A stretch of DNA of 16,839 bases from an uncultured Fibrobacter sp. (GTDB lineage Bacteria > Fibrobacterota > Fibrobacteria > Fibrobacterales > Fibrobacteraceae), in contig NZ_CALEFV010000118.1 of assembly GCF_937877005.1 (NCBI RefSeq), forward strand, positions 1 to 16,839. The letters are read 5' to 3'. Shown here one piece after another: positions 8,700 through 14,739 of the stretch (the first letter of the stretch is position 1; the number at the start of each line of letters is the position of its first letter). Below the pieces are notes generated by a model that searched no databases, was not told the DNA's origin, and saw only the letters and a list, made by a program, of their open reading frames with translations. A program made the translations under genes and the position numbers.

Positions 8700-10514
8700 C
8701 TACCGTCTACCTATTAGTTCGCAAAGTTTTTCGATATCGTTCAACATCTGTTTCTGTTCTTCTGTGGAGGGATTCACCGGAGCAAAACGAGCGAAAGCGC
8801 ATTTGTCGAGCCAGCTGTCGATGGCGGCGATGGTTTCGTCCTTCATTCCGAGCTTCGCCAGTTCCTCCTTCATTTGCGGGCGAGTCATGCCTTTGAATTC
8901 CAGGTTCGTCTTGTCACTTAGGTAATTGACGAGGCCGTTTTCGAGTGCGGCATAGAGTGCCTTGGCGTCGCCTTTTTGAAGCGCTTTTCGTGCATCGGCA
9001 AAGCGGGCCTTGAGCATCTTGTCTGCTTTGTCCTTGCGAATCAGGGCGGCGTTGCTGTTGTGCTTGCGGCGGCTACGGACGATAAAGGTAACGATCAAGT
9101 AGAATGGAATGGCCGCTGCAAAAAGGGCCCAGTATAGGATGTCCTTGTAGGGGGCGATGCTGTTTGCGGAGTCGTTCACCTTGTGAATGAAGCGGATGTC
9201 CGAACCGAGCGACTCGATTTCTTGCTTCTGGACCATGGCAGGTCCCTGAGCGGCTGGAGCCTGGAAAATGGCTTCGGCGCTGGCGTCACCTTTTTCGACA
9301 ACAATGTTCCATGGGCCGGCCTTGGCTGTTTCGTATTTCTTCTTGGTAGGATTGAACCAGGAATAGGTGATTTCGGGAATCGCGAATTCGCCCTTCTTCT
9401 TGGGATAAAGGAATACGCGGATATTCTTGGTCGTGATGACCTTGTTCCCGACGATTTTCTTGTTGATATCGTTTTCGGGAGGTACCGAACGGAATTCGCT
9501 GAAGTCAGGAAGCTTGGGGTCGGCAATGGAACCCGGAAGTCCATCGCCCTTGATGTTGATGGAAAGTGTCATGGCTTCGCCCACCTTCAGACTGGTGCGA
9601 TCGAAGTCGGCAGCAAAGCTGTAGCTACCGACCATTCCGCTGAAATCGGCGGGCTTGCCTTCGGGGGGAAGGGGCTTGACCGGGATATTGACTGTGGGAG
9701 AAGAGGCTTCGGCTTCGATGGATTCCTGCTTGACTGTTCGGCTGGAGAAGGACATGCCGCCCATCTGCTTGTTCTCTTCGACGACCTTGGGCTCGCCGCG
9801 CTTGGTGTACTTGAACTTGAACGGTGGAATTTGAAGGTTCCCGCTCTTGGTCGGGGAGAGCCAGGCAAATTTGGCGCTCGCCTGCAATTCGCGACGGTTG
9901 TTGTCGGCCGGTTCGAATTTCATGTTGGCGAGGTCGCTGCGGTGTACGATAAAGTCATTGCCCGTGTTCATGTCGGTGGCCTGCAGGCCGCCTTCAAAAT
10001 GCTCGTAAGTGTGGAAACCGAGCGTTACCGAGAATTGTTCGCCTTCGTATACGCTGCGCTTGCTCGGCGTGAGGCTTACGGTGAGAGCTTCATCGGAGTA
10101 GGCGCGCTGAACGTTGATGGGAATGTCGCCGGTGATGTTGCGCTTTTGTCCGTCAATGTCGAGGAATATCTGGCCGATGTTGATACGGCCTGTCTTTTTG
10201 GGGGCTTTCAGCCTGAAGGTGTATACGCGCGCCTTGTAGCCGCTGCGGTTGCGGCCGCCACCGAAAAAGGAATTGAACATGTCCTCGATATCGGGGCGCA
10301 TGACCTGGTCGGTACTGTCGACTCCGACAAGGGTAAATCCGTTAGCGGTTTCAATAGAAAGGGCGCCTCTGTTTTCGGGGAGTTCTGTCAAGGGAAATAC
10401 GAGTTGCAATCCGAAGGTCTTGCCCGATTCGACGCGTTCCCGGTCAAGTTGCAGGGAGGGCCGTGCGAAGGCGTAAAGTGCCAGGGCGAGACTCAAAAAG
10501 ATAATCCGTTTCAT
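8700..10514 (-). CDS. batD: BatD-like periplasmic/membrane protein (aerotolerance family)
   Basis: BatD proteins are large, mostly periplasmic proteins anchored by one C-terminal helix, encoded with batA/B/E and linked to oxygen or stress tolerance in Bacteroides and spirochaetes; no enzymatic activity is known. The 604-residue product has a signal peptide (MKRIIFLSLALALYAFA), repeated beta-rich Ig-like segments (YEGEQFSVTLGFHTYEH; LKVGEAMTLSINIKGDG; FAIPEITYSWFNPTKKKYET), a membrane helix at about residues 458-479, and a helical C-terminal tail of roughly 125 residues. I chose ATG at 10514 over an in-frame TTG at 10550 because it begins directly with the signal peptide and the TTG would put 12 odd residues in front. 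Its Shine-Dalgarno is poor (AGG three bases from ATG) and lies inside an inverted repeat. batE follows 11 bp later. No moxR, batA or batB is in the window; upstream lie a small peptide gene and mqnC. Confidence 0.85.
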   Translation of the reverse strand: MKRIIFLSLALALYAFARPSLQLDRERVESGKTFGLQLVFPLTELPENRGALSIETANGFTLVGVDSTDQVMRPDIEDMFNSFFGGGRNRSGYKARVYTFRLKAPKKTGRINIGQIFLDIDGQKRNITGDIPINVQRAYSDEALTVSLTPSKRSVYEGEQFSVTLGFHTYEHFEGGLQATDMNTGNDFIVHRSDLANMKFEPADNNRRELQASAKFAWLSPTKSGNLQIPPFKFKYTKRGEPKVVEENKQMGGMSFSSRTVKQESIEAEASSPTVNIPVKPLPPEGKPADFSGMVGSYSFAADFDRTSLKVGEAMTLSINIKGDGLPGSIADPKLPDFSEFRSVPPENDINKKIVGNKVITTKNIRVFLYPKKKGEFAIPEITYSWFNPTKKKYETAKAGPWNIVVEKGDASAEAIFQAPAAQGPAMVQKQEIESLGSDIRFIHKVNDSANSIAPYKDILYWALFAAAIPFYLIVTFIVRSRRKHNSNAALIRKDKADKMLKARFADARKALQKGDAKALYAALENGLVNYLSDKTNLEFKGMTRPQMKEELAKLGMKDETIAAIDSWLDKCAFARFAPVNPSTEEQKQMLNDIEKLCELIGRR

Positions 10515-10516
10515 AG

Positions 10517-10575
10517 GCCTAAATTTACCAAAAAACGCCAGAAAAGACAAATACTGCTGGCGGCGAAATTTAGGC
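10517..10575 (-). promoter_or_regulatory. Nested hairpin with terminator-like core in the batD leader
   Basis: On the - strand a perfect 10-bp inverted repeat (GCCTAAATTT at 10575-10566 with AAATTTAGGC at 10526-10517) encloses a second stem (CGCCAG 10562-10557 with CTGGCG 10541-10536) that is followed at once by six T residues (10535-10530). The inner stem plus T-run looks like an intrinsic terminator pointing toward batD. The outer stem includes the weak AGG Shine-Dalgarno and ends two bases before the ATG at 10514. It may end transcription coming from mqnC, attenuate batD, or hide its start site. The stems are read directly; the function is inferred. Confidence 0.5.
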
Positions 10576-10615
10576 TGTAGGTGGATAAGTAAAAAAAGTA
10601 AGAAACAAATACATT

Positions 10616-10645
10616 AATATATCCTTTTTACTCTTGACATGTTAG
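10616..10645 (-). promoter_or_regulatory. Weak candidate promoter for batDE
   Basis: On the - strand, CTAACA (10645-10640) is separated by 18 bases from TATATT (10621-10616). This is the best sigma-70-like pair I find upstream of batD, but only 4 of 6 and 5 of 6 bases match. It would overlap the divergent promoter at 10634-10662, so the two could interfere. Confidence 0.22.
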
Positions 10646-10662
10646 TAAAATTTTGTTAAAAT
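10634..10662 (+). promoter_or_regulatory. Near-consensus sigma-70 promoter of the small peptide gene
   Basis: TTGACA (10634-10639) is a perfect -35 hexamer. Seventeen bases later comes TAAAAT (10657-10662), five of six matches to the -10 consensus. The transcript should start near 10669 and have a leader of about 52 nt with a small GGCG/CGCC hairpin (10682-10685 with 10692-10695). This is the strongest promoter-like sequence in the window. Confidence 0.75.
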
Positions 10663-10720
10663 TGGCGCGCTGTTATAAAAAGGCGATAAAACGCCAAATT
10701 TCAAGGATAAAAGGAGTCAC

Positions 10721-10783
10721 ATGTACTGCATTCTCGCCGCCCTGCTGGTCAAGAGCTTCAAGAAGTACGCCAAGCGCGCCTAA
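10721..10783 (+). CDS. 20-residue hydrophobic-cationic peptide, unrecognised
   Basis: I do not recognise this gene. It encodes 20 residues: a hydrophobic first half (MYCILAALLV) and a strongly basic second half (KSFKKYAKRA, five Lys/Arg, no acidic residue), so it could form a membrane-seeking amphipathic helix. Several signs argue that it is real. An excellent Shine-Dalgarno AAGGAG (10711-10716) lies four bases before the ATG, a near-consensus promoter stands at 10634-10662, and a good terminator stands at 10821-10853. Its codons (CTG, GTC, AAG, TTC, TAC, GCC, CGC) are those favoured in the highly expressed fumarase gene nearby. The whole unit would give an RNA of about 185 nt between batDE and mqnC, which are both on the other strand. 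Possible roles are a small membrane peptide, a type I toxin-like peptide, a secreted signal, or a short ORF within a dual-function small RNA. None is proven. Confidence 0.6.
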   Translation: MYCILAALLVKSFKKYAKRA

Positions 10784-10820
10784 TCCGCCGCCACGTTTTT
10801 TTTACTCTCTCTAGTGATAG

Positions 10821-10853
10821 CCGCTAAGCTGAATAAGCTGAGCGGTGTTTTTT
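10821..10853 (+). terminator. Intrinsic terminator after the small peptide gene
   Basis: CCGCTAAGCT (10821-10830) pairs with AGCTGAGCGG (10836-10845): a 10-bp stem with one A/G mismatch and a 5-base loop. It is followed by TG and six T residues (10848-10853). The opposite strand has no T-run after the stem, so it serves the + strand. A further run of eight T (10796-10803) between the ORF and this stem has no hairpin of its own. Confidence 0.8.
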
Positions 10854-10857
10854 ATTA

Positions 10858-10878
10858 GGAATGAGCGATGTGGAATGA
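10858..10878. repeat. Short heptad-phased repeat next to the mqnC stop
   Basis: GGAATGA occurs at 10858-10864 and again at 10872-10878, exactly two heptads apart, with GCGATGT between. The 11-mer ATGTGGAATGA (10868-10878) recurs exactly at 16427-16437 upstream of the fumarase gene. It sits 8 bp from the mqnC stop codon. It is probably a remnant of the same degenerate heptamer family described at 16387-16465. Confidence 0.35.
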
Positions 10879-10885
10879 AGGGGCT

Positions 10886-11926
10886 TTAGTCGAAATTTAA
10901 GGAGCGGCGGTAGGGGGTAAAGCCGGCGTTCCGGATAAATTCTTCTGCAGCCTCGATGGTGGTGAGGCCGTGGTTCTGTAGCACGTTTTCTTCGATGACG
11001 ATGCTGTTGATGTCATCGGCGCCGCTATGAAGCCCGAGTTCTCCTAGCGAGAGCCCCATGCCAAGGAGCGACACCTCGATATGCGGGATATTGTCAAGGT
11101 ACAATCGGGAAAGAGCGAGAAGCTTGAGGTATTCGTCGCCGCGTACATGTCGAATCGGGAACTTGTCTGTCTGAGGCTGGAAAGTCCAGACGACGAAGCT
11201 CTTGAATCCCTGAGCGATGTCCTGTGTCTTGCGCACGTAGTCTAGATGTTCTATGATTTCTTCGGGTGTTTCGATGCTGCCGAAGACTATATTTGCGCTA
11301 CCGGGGAGGCCTTTCCTGTGGCAGGTGGCGAGCGTGCCGCACCAGACTTGGGCGGGGAGCTTTTTCGGGCTGAGCAATTGGCGCATGCGGTCGGAGAGAA
11401 TCTCGGCTCCGGCACCCGGTACGGAACTTAGGCCAGCCTCCTTGAGAATGTCGAGCAGCTCGTCAAGGGTCATGTTGTTGAACTCGGCGATACGCTTGAG
11501 CTCGACCGGAGAGAATCCGCGGACTTTCACGCCGAGTTCGCGAGTGAGCATTTTCAGGACATCGACATAGTAGTTGAGGGGAATATCCTTGTTGACTCCG
11601 CCCTGCAAAAATATCTGGTCGGCGCCTTTGGCCTTGGCTTCGTTCGTCTTCTGGCGGATTTCGTCTAGACTAAGCACGTAGGCTTCGCTACTGTGGGCGG
11701 GCCTGCAGAAGCTGCAAAAACTGCAGGTAATTTCGCAGACATTTGTATAGTTCACGATTCGGAAAGCGGTGTAGCCGACTTTGTTGCCCGGATTCAGACG
11801 GTGACGTACGGTGTTGCCAGCCTCAACGACGTCAGTCCAGGAAGCGTTTTTCAATATGTCGAGGGCTTCCGCCGGTGTGAGGCGTTTTCCTTCAACAGCT
11901 TTGAACAACAAGGAATTCATTGTCAT
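10886..11926 (-). CDS. mqnC: Radical SAM cyclic dehypoxanthine futalosine synthase (MqnC)
   Basis: MqnC closes the ring of dehypoxanthine futalosine in the futalosine route to menaquinone. The 346-residue product is a radical SAM enzyme of the CofH/MqnC/MqnE group: IVNYTNVCEITCSFC holds the CxxxCxxC cluster ligands C64, C68 and C71, followed by EAYVLSLDEI and the QGGVN motif. The C-terminal IEENVLQNHG and the final NAGFTPYRRS fit MqnC better than MqnE. An extra cysteine (C74) stands where relatives, as I recall them, have an aromatic residue (FCAFYR). ATG at 11926 has no clear Shine-Dalgarno; a second ATG two codons later is equally possible. It is divergent from rluE across 53 bp. No other mqn gene is in the window, so the pathway genes must be scattered. 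CofH of F420 synthesis is the main alternative, but no F420 gene is seen here. Confidence 0.83.
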   Translation of the reverse strand: MTMNSLLFKAVEGKRLTPAEALDILKNASWTDVVEAGNTVRHRLNPGNKVGYTAFRIVNYTNVCEITCSFCSFCRPAHSSEAYVLSLDEIRQKTNEAKAKGADQIFLQGGVNKDIPLNYYVDVLKMLTRELGVKVRGFSPVELKRIAEFNNMTLDELLDILKEAGLSSVPGAGAEILSDRMRQLLSPKKLPAQVWCGTLATCHRKGLPGSANIVFGSIETPEEIIEHLDYVRKTQDIAQGFKSFVVWTFQPQTDKFPIRHVRGDEYLKLLALSRLYLDNIPHIEVSLLGMGLSLGELGLHSGADDINSIVIEENVLQNHGLTTIEAAEEFIRNAGFTPYRRSLNFD

Positions 11927-11941
11927 AGAAGATACAAAAAT

Positions 11942-11972
11942 TTGAGATGCTTCTGCCGAAAATTTCTAAAAT
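11942..11972 (+). promoter_or_regulatory. Candidate promoter giving a leaderless rluE mRNA
   Basis: TTGAGA (11942-11947) and TAAAAT (11967-11972) each match the sigma-70 consensus in five of six bases, but the 19-base spacer is long. Transcription would begin about 7-8 bases after the -10, almost exactly at the rluE ATG (11980), which has no Shine-Dalgarno. A leaderless message is therefore possible. Confidence 0.35.
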
Positions 11973-11979
11973 TAGACCG

Positions 11980-12531
11980 ATGTCTACTGTTATCCTGTTT
12001 AACAAGCCCTATGGAGTCCTGAGCCAGTTCACGTCAGAATCTGAACACACCGCTCTCGACACATTCAACTTTCCGTCGGGAGTCTATGCGGCGGGGCGCT
12101 TGGATCATGACAGCGAGGGTGCGCTCCTGCTGACGGATAATGGCAAGTTAATCAAGAAACTTCTTGATCCGAAATTTGAACACCCGCGCACTTACCTCGC
12201 GCAAGTCGACGGACAAATTACCGAAGATGCTGTACGCAAACTCGCTAAAGGCGTAGACATCAGGGGTTACCACACCAAGCCCTGCAAGGCAGAAATTGCC
12301 GAGGAACCCGATTGGCTTTGGCCTCGCAATCCGCCGGTGCGATTCCGTGCGAATATTCCTACCAGTTGGGTACGCCTGACGCTCATCGAGGGCAAAAACC
12401 GACAAGTCCGTCACATGACGGCGGCAGTGGGCTTTCCGACGCTCCGCCTGGTCCGCGTGCAAATCGGCAACATTCCGCTCGGCGCCTTAAGGCCGGGCGA
12501 GTGGCGAGTTGTTACGGAAAAGGTTATTTAG
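11980..12531 (+). CDS. rluE: 23S rRNA pseudouridine(2457) synthase RluE
   Basis: RluE converts one uridine of 23S rRNA (position 2457 in E. coli numbering) to pseudouridine. The 183-residue product has the RsuA/RluE-type opening ILFNKPYGVLSQFT, the catalytic GRLDHDSEG motif with Asp42, the RluE-specific EPDWLWPRNPPVR and IPTSWVRLTL stretches, and EGKNRQVRHMTAAVGFPTLRL near the end, very like E. coli RluE as I remember it. It lacks the N-terminal S4 domain of RsuA/RluB, as RluE does. I chose ATG at 11980 rather than an in-frame ATG at 11947, which would add 11 residues before the conserved start; neither has a good Shine-Dalgarno. Its last eight bases overlap the 3' end of the convergent lipoprotein gene. 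Confidence 0.92.
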   Translation: MSTVILFNKPYGVLSQFTSESEHTALDTFNFPSGVYAAGRLDHDSEGALLLTDNGKLIKKLLDPKFEHPRTYLAQVDGQITEDAVRKLAKGVDIRGYHTKPCKAEIAEEPDWLWPRNPPVRFRANIPTSWVRLTLIEGKNRQVRHMTAAVGFPTLRLVRVQIGNIPLGALRPGEWRVVTEKVI

Positions 12532-13732
12532 CTGTAAAGTCGCTAGGTTTTACGCCATAGAATACGACATCGTCAATCCAGAATTCCGTGCTATCGTAGG
12601 CGGCGATCGAAATCGTCGTCACGGACTTGCTAATGACTTCCCAGCCGAGGTTGCCGTACAAGTCGTCGCGCGGCTTGAAGTTTTCTGGCTTTATAACGCG
12701 GCGCTGCCATTCGTCACTCGTCTTGAGCGTATCGTAGGCGAGTGTCTTGCCTTCGGTGTTCGATTCGCCCAAGGTTTCCAGAATGATCGAGATGACACCC
12801 TTGCCGCGAGCGTAGTAAACGATAGAATCGGTTGCGGACACATCGCAGGGCGATTCTTCTTTGCAAATCCAGATTCCGTAGAACGACCAGGAACCACGCT
12901 TGGCTGCCGAAGTTTCCCAATAAATGGCGTTCCCTTTGCGGTCGGCGCCCGCTTCGACAATGAATTCCGAGAGGTCTTTGCGGGTCTCGGGAATGGTTTC
13001 GACTTCGGGAGTTGTCTTGACGCTTGTGTCGGTAGAAGACATGTAGCCCGTTTCGCTGATGCCGAGTTCCTTGATTGTGAATTGGGCGCTTGCCGATTCA
13101 AAGTCAAGTACCTTGACCGAGTCGGGTTCGAAAGTGCAAATGTTCGCGGAAGCCGCCTCACCTGTCTTGATTTCTGCAGACTGCTCGACAACGCTGTCGC
13201 CAATAGTGATACGCATGTCGTATTCAAATGGTGGTAAGGAATCAATTTCGTAAAAACCCTCGCTGTCAGTTTTTACAAGACGGTCGGTACCGTACACTTG
13301 AATCCAGGCAAAATCTACACCTTCTGGCAGGTACACCTTGCCGCTCAGGTTGCCCGTCTTCTGCAAGACGAATATCGCCGAATCGCCATTCTGCACGTCT
13401 TCGGCCAGGATTTTTCTGAAAAGGCCTGCACCTCTGTCTACAATTTCAATAGTCGCCTCGTCTACGGAGAGGCTGTCCATGCGGAAATATCCCAGGGAAT
13501 CGGTCATGTATTCCGCGTAGAAATCCGTCTTTGCAGATTTTTCGTCAAAGGCGTGAACATGGTTCACCGATCGCATGCGGGCAATCGCATTCGCCGCAGG
13601 CGTGGAATCTTCTCGGACGATCTGAATCAGGTAGGCGTTCTCCGTTTCAACGGTACTGATGCCTGCAACTTCGGAATCCTTGGAGCAGGCCCAGAGTGCA
13701 ACAAGTACGAAAAGTAAAAGAAACCTGTTCAT
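12524..13732 (-). CDS. Surface lipoprotein with carboxypeptidase-regulatory-like and jelly-roll-like domains
   Basis: The 402-residue product begins with a lipoprotein signal peptide and lipobox LWAC (Cys16), followed by SKDSE, so it should be lipidated and exported. The rest is beta-rich. Two segments (about 33-125 and 128-199) resemble carboxypeptidase-regulatory-like folds, the second with GNLSGKVYLP, TDSEGFYEIDSLPP and YDMRITIG. A C-terminal region (about 208-395) looks like a carbohydrate-binding jelly roll, with VLDFES, SIVYYARGKGVISIILE, EWQRRVIKPENF and the closing FWIDDVVFYG. C290 and C296 could form a disulfide. Its ATG overlaps the stop of the TIGR02147 gene by four bases (ATGA), and GAGGTG lies upstream at proper spacing, so translation is coupled. 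The function is unknown; binding of plant or cell-surface glycan is an inference from the fold pattern only. Confidence 0.75.
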   Translation of the reverse strand: MNRFLLLFVLVALWACSKDSEVAGISTVETENAYLIQIVREDSTPAANAIARMRSVNHVHAFDEKSAKTDFYAEYMTDSLGYFRMDSLSVDEATIEIVDRGAGLFRKILAEDVQNGDSAIFVLQKTGNLSGKVYLPEGVDFAWIQVYGTDRLVKTDSEGFYEIDSLPPFEYDMRITIGDSVVEQSAEIKTGEAASANICTFEPDSVKVLDFESASAQFTIKELGISETGYMSSTDTSVKTTPEVETIPETRKDLSEFIVEAGADRKGNAIYWETSAAKRGSWSFYGIWICKEESPCDVSATDSIVYYARGKGVISIILETLGESNTEGKTLAYDTLKTSDEWQRRVIKPENFKPRDDLYGNLGWEVISKSVTTISIAAYDSTEFWIDDVVFYGVKPSDFTAK

Positions 13733-14583
13733 CTTTTGGTCACCTCTTTTTTGACTTGTTGGCTGTTTGGCACTTCGGCTACCGGGTACAGGGCAAAGAT
13801 GAATTGCATCGCCCTGTTCGGTTCCTTCACCTCGCCGACTCTTTTTTGCACTTGGCGCCTGAATTCGAGAGTCATTTCATTCAAATCGGAAAAACAGTCT
13901 TCATCGACGCCGACGAGTAACGATGAAATGTTTCGTTTGGCAGGCTCTACGGAAACCAAGGCGTTTTGTGCCAGAGCCAATAGCTGGTTTTGGTAGCTGC
14001 GGATTGCAGCCGTCTTAGTCGCTGAACCTGCCGAGGTAAAGTTGACTGTCGTTGCGGCATATCGTTCCGATGCGAGCGGCGTTATGAGCTTCAGATTCTT
14101 GAGAACCTTTATGGCTTCGCGGACCTGGTCTTCCGAGACGCTCGGAGAAATCTGCTTCACCAGACGCGAGACCTCGGCGTGTCCGCCATTCATTTCGATA
14201 AGGGCGCGTACGACGGGAATCCACCACTTGCTAAGGAAGAGATACTCGCTGGCGTTGAATTTTCTCAGGTCCACGTCCTGGAGCGAAAGCGTCATCTTGT
14301 AGAGTTTTTCCTTCTTTGCGGGTGACTTCGTCTTGGATGCCGCCACCAGGATTTCAAAAATCTCAGCGCTGCGTCCCTTCAGGTCTAAAAGGTCCTTTGC
14401 TAGCGGGATGCTGCGGTTCGGCAGGTGTAGTTCCTTATTCAGCACGCGGAACATCTGACTTGTCTCGAGCCCGAGTTTCTGGCCCATCATCTTGTACGAA
14501 TACAGCGGCATATCCAGCTTGCGCTGGGTATAGTAATTCTTGAGCAAATCCCTGTAGTCGCTAATTTCGTCAATGTTGAGCAT
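13729..14583 (-). CDS. TIGR02147/DUF4423 family protein, putative helix-turn-helix regulator
   Basis: This 284-residue protein matches my memory of the TIGR02147 family, first defined as a large paralogous family of Fibrobacter succinogenes. Landmarks are the opening YRDLLKNYYTQRK (10-22), a helix-turn-helix-like stretch SYKMMGQKLGLETSQMFRVL (29-48), SKWWIPVVRALI (118-129), a winged-helix-like segment over about 137-168 (EDQVREAIKVLKNLKLI) and the family-type tail FRRQVQ...MQFIFALYPV (241-268). It has no signal peptide and should be cytoplasmic. ATG at 14583 is chosen because the conserved opening begins only nine residues later; in-frame extension up to 14718 runs through a terminator. AAAAGG is 13 bases upstream, a weak site. 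The stop overlaps the lipoprotein start (ATGA), forming a two-gene operon. Regulation of the lipoprotein is inferred, not shown. Confidence 0.8.
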   Translation of the reverse strand: MLNIDEISDYRDLLKNYYTQRKLDMPLYSYKMMGQKLGLETSQMFRVLNKELHLPNRSIPLAKDLLDLKGRSAEIFEILVAASKTKSPAKKEKLYKMTLSLQDVDLRKFNASEYLFLSKWWIPVVRALIEMNGGHAEVSRLVKQISPSVSEDQVREAIKVLKNLKLITPLASERYAATTVNFTSAGSATKTAAIRSYQNQLLALAQNALVSVEPAKRNISSLLVGVDEDCFSDLNEMTLEFRRQVQKRVGEVKEPNRAMQFIFALYPVAEVPNSQQVKKEVTKR

Positions 14584-14654
14584 ATCTATAAAATAACCTT
14601 TTCTTTGCAGAAAAAGACAAAAAAGAACGACTCCCCTTTGATAAAAATACAATA

Positions 14655-14682
14655 GAAAAATCCCGCCGGTTGTTCCGACGGG
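14655..14682 (-). terminator. Intrinsic terminator of the fumarase gene
   Basis: Read on the - strand, CCCGTCGG (14682-14675) pairs with CCGGCGGG (14669-14662) over eight pairs, one of them T-G, with loop AACAA. ATTTTTCT follows at 14661-14654. It lies about 58 bp after the fumarase stop and before the TIGR02147 gene, so it separates the two units. The + strand copy has only a short AATTTT after the stem. Confidence 0.8.
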
Positions 14683-14710
14683 AATTTTGATTGTGGCAGG
14701 CAGTAGCATC

Positions 14711-14738
14711 ACTGCCAACTGCCTACTGCCAACTGCTT
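14711..14738. repeat. Four tandem heptamers ACTGCCW after the fumarase stop
   Basis: ACTGCCA, ACTGCCT, ACTGCCA and ACTGCTT follow each other without gaps, and the stop codon of fumarase (14742-14740) begins just after them. An inverted partner lies next to the array: GGCAGTAG (about 14699-14706) can pair with CTACTGCC (14723-14730). Together with the terminator at 14655-14682 this makes a structured 3' region. Confidence 0.7.
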
Positions 14739-14739
14739 A

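Noticed and set aside
10515..10550. Extended batD start at TTG 10550
   Set aside because: It adds 12 residues in front of a complete signal peptide and runs through the terminator-like hairpin; ATG at 10514 is more natural.
9183..10580. 465-codon + strand frame opposite batD
   Set aside because: It is fully antisense to BatD, which has a signal peptide, Ig-like segments and a membrane helix. The antisense product shows no motif and extends through the batD leader hairpin.
10664..10780. GGCGCGC (10664-10670) and GCGCGCC (10774-10780) as the closing stem of a structured RNA such as SRP or 6S RNA
   Set aside because: GCGCGC pairs with itself, so the match is weak evidence. The predicted transcription start (about 10669) cuts the 5' arm, and none of the conserved SRP or 6S elements are visible.
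10796..10803. Second terminator at a run of eight T after the small ORF
   Set aside because: The preceding bases contain no inverted repeat; only the stem at 10821-10845 qualifies.
10886..11926. MqnE or CofH instead of MqnC
   Set aside because: The C-terminal EENV motif and NAGFTPYRR ending fit MqnC/CofH rather than MqnE, and nothing in the window suggests F420 synthesis. Some uncertainty remains.
14584..14718. Extended start of the TIGR02147 gene at 14718
   Set aside because: The extra 45 residues would be read through the fumarase terminator stem and part of the heptamer array, and the family normally begins near the YRDLLKNYY motif.
14711..14738. CRISPR array
   Set aside because: Seven-base units without spacers are a simple tandem repeat, not repeat-spacer structure; no cas gene is nearby.
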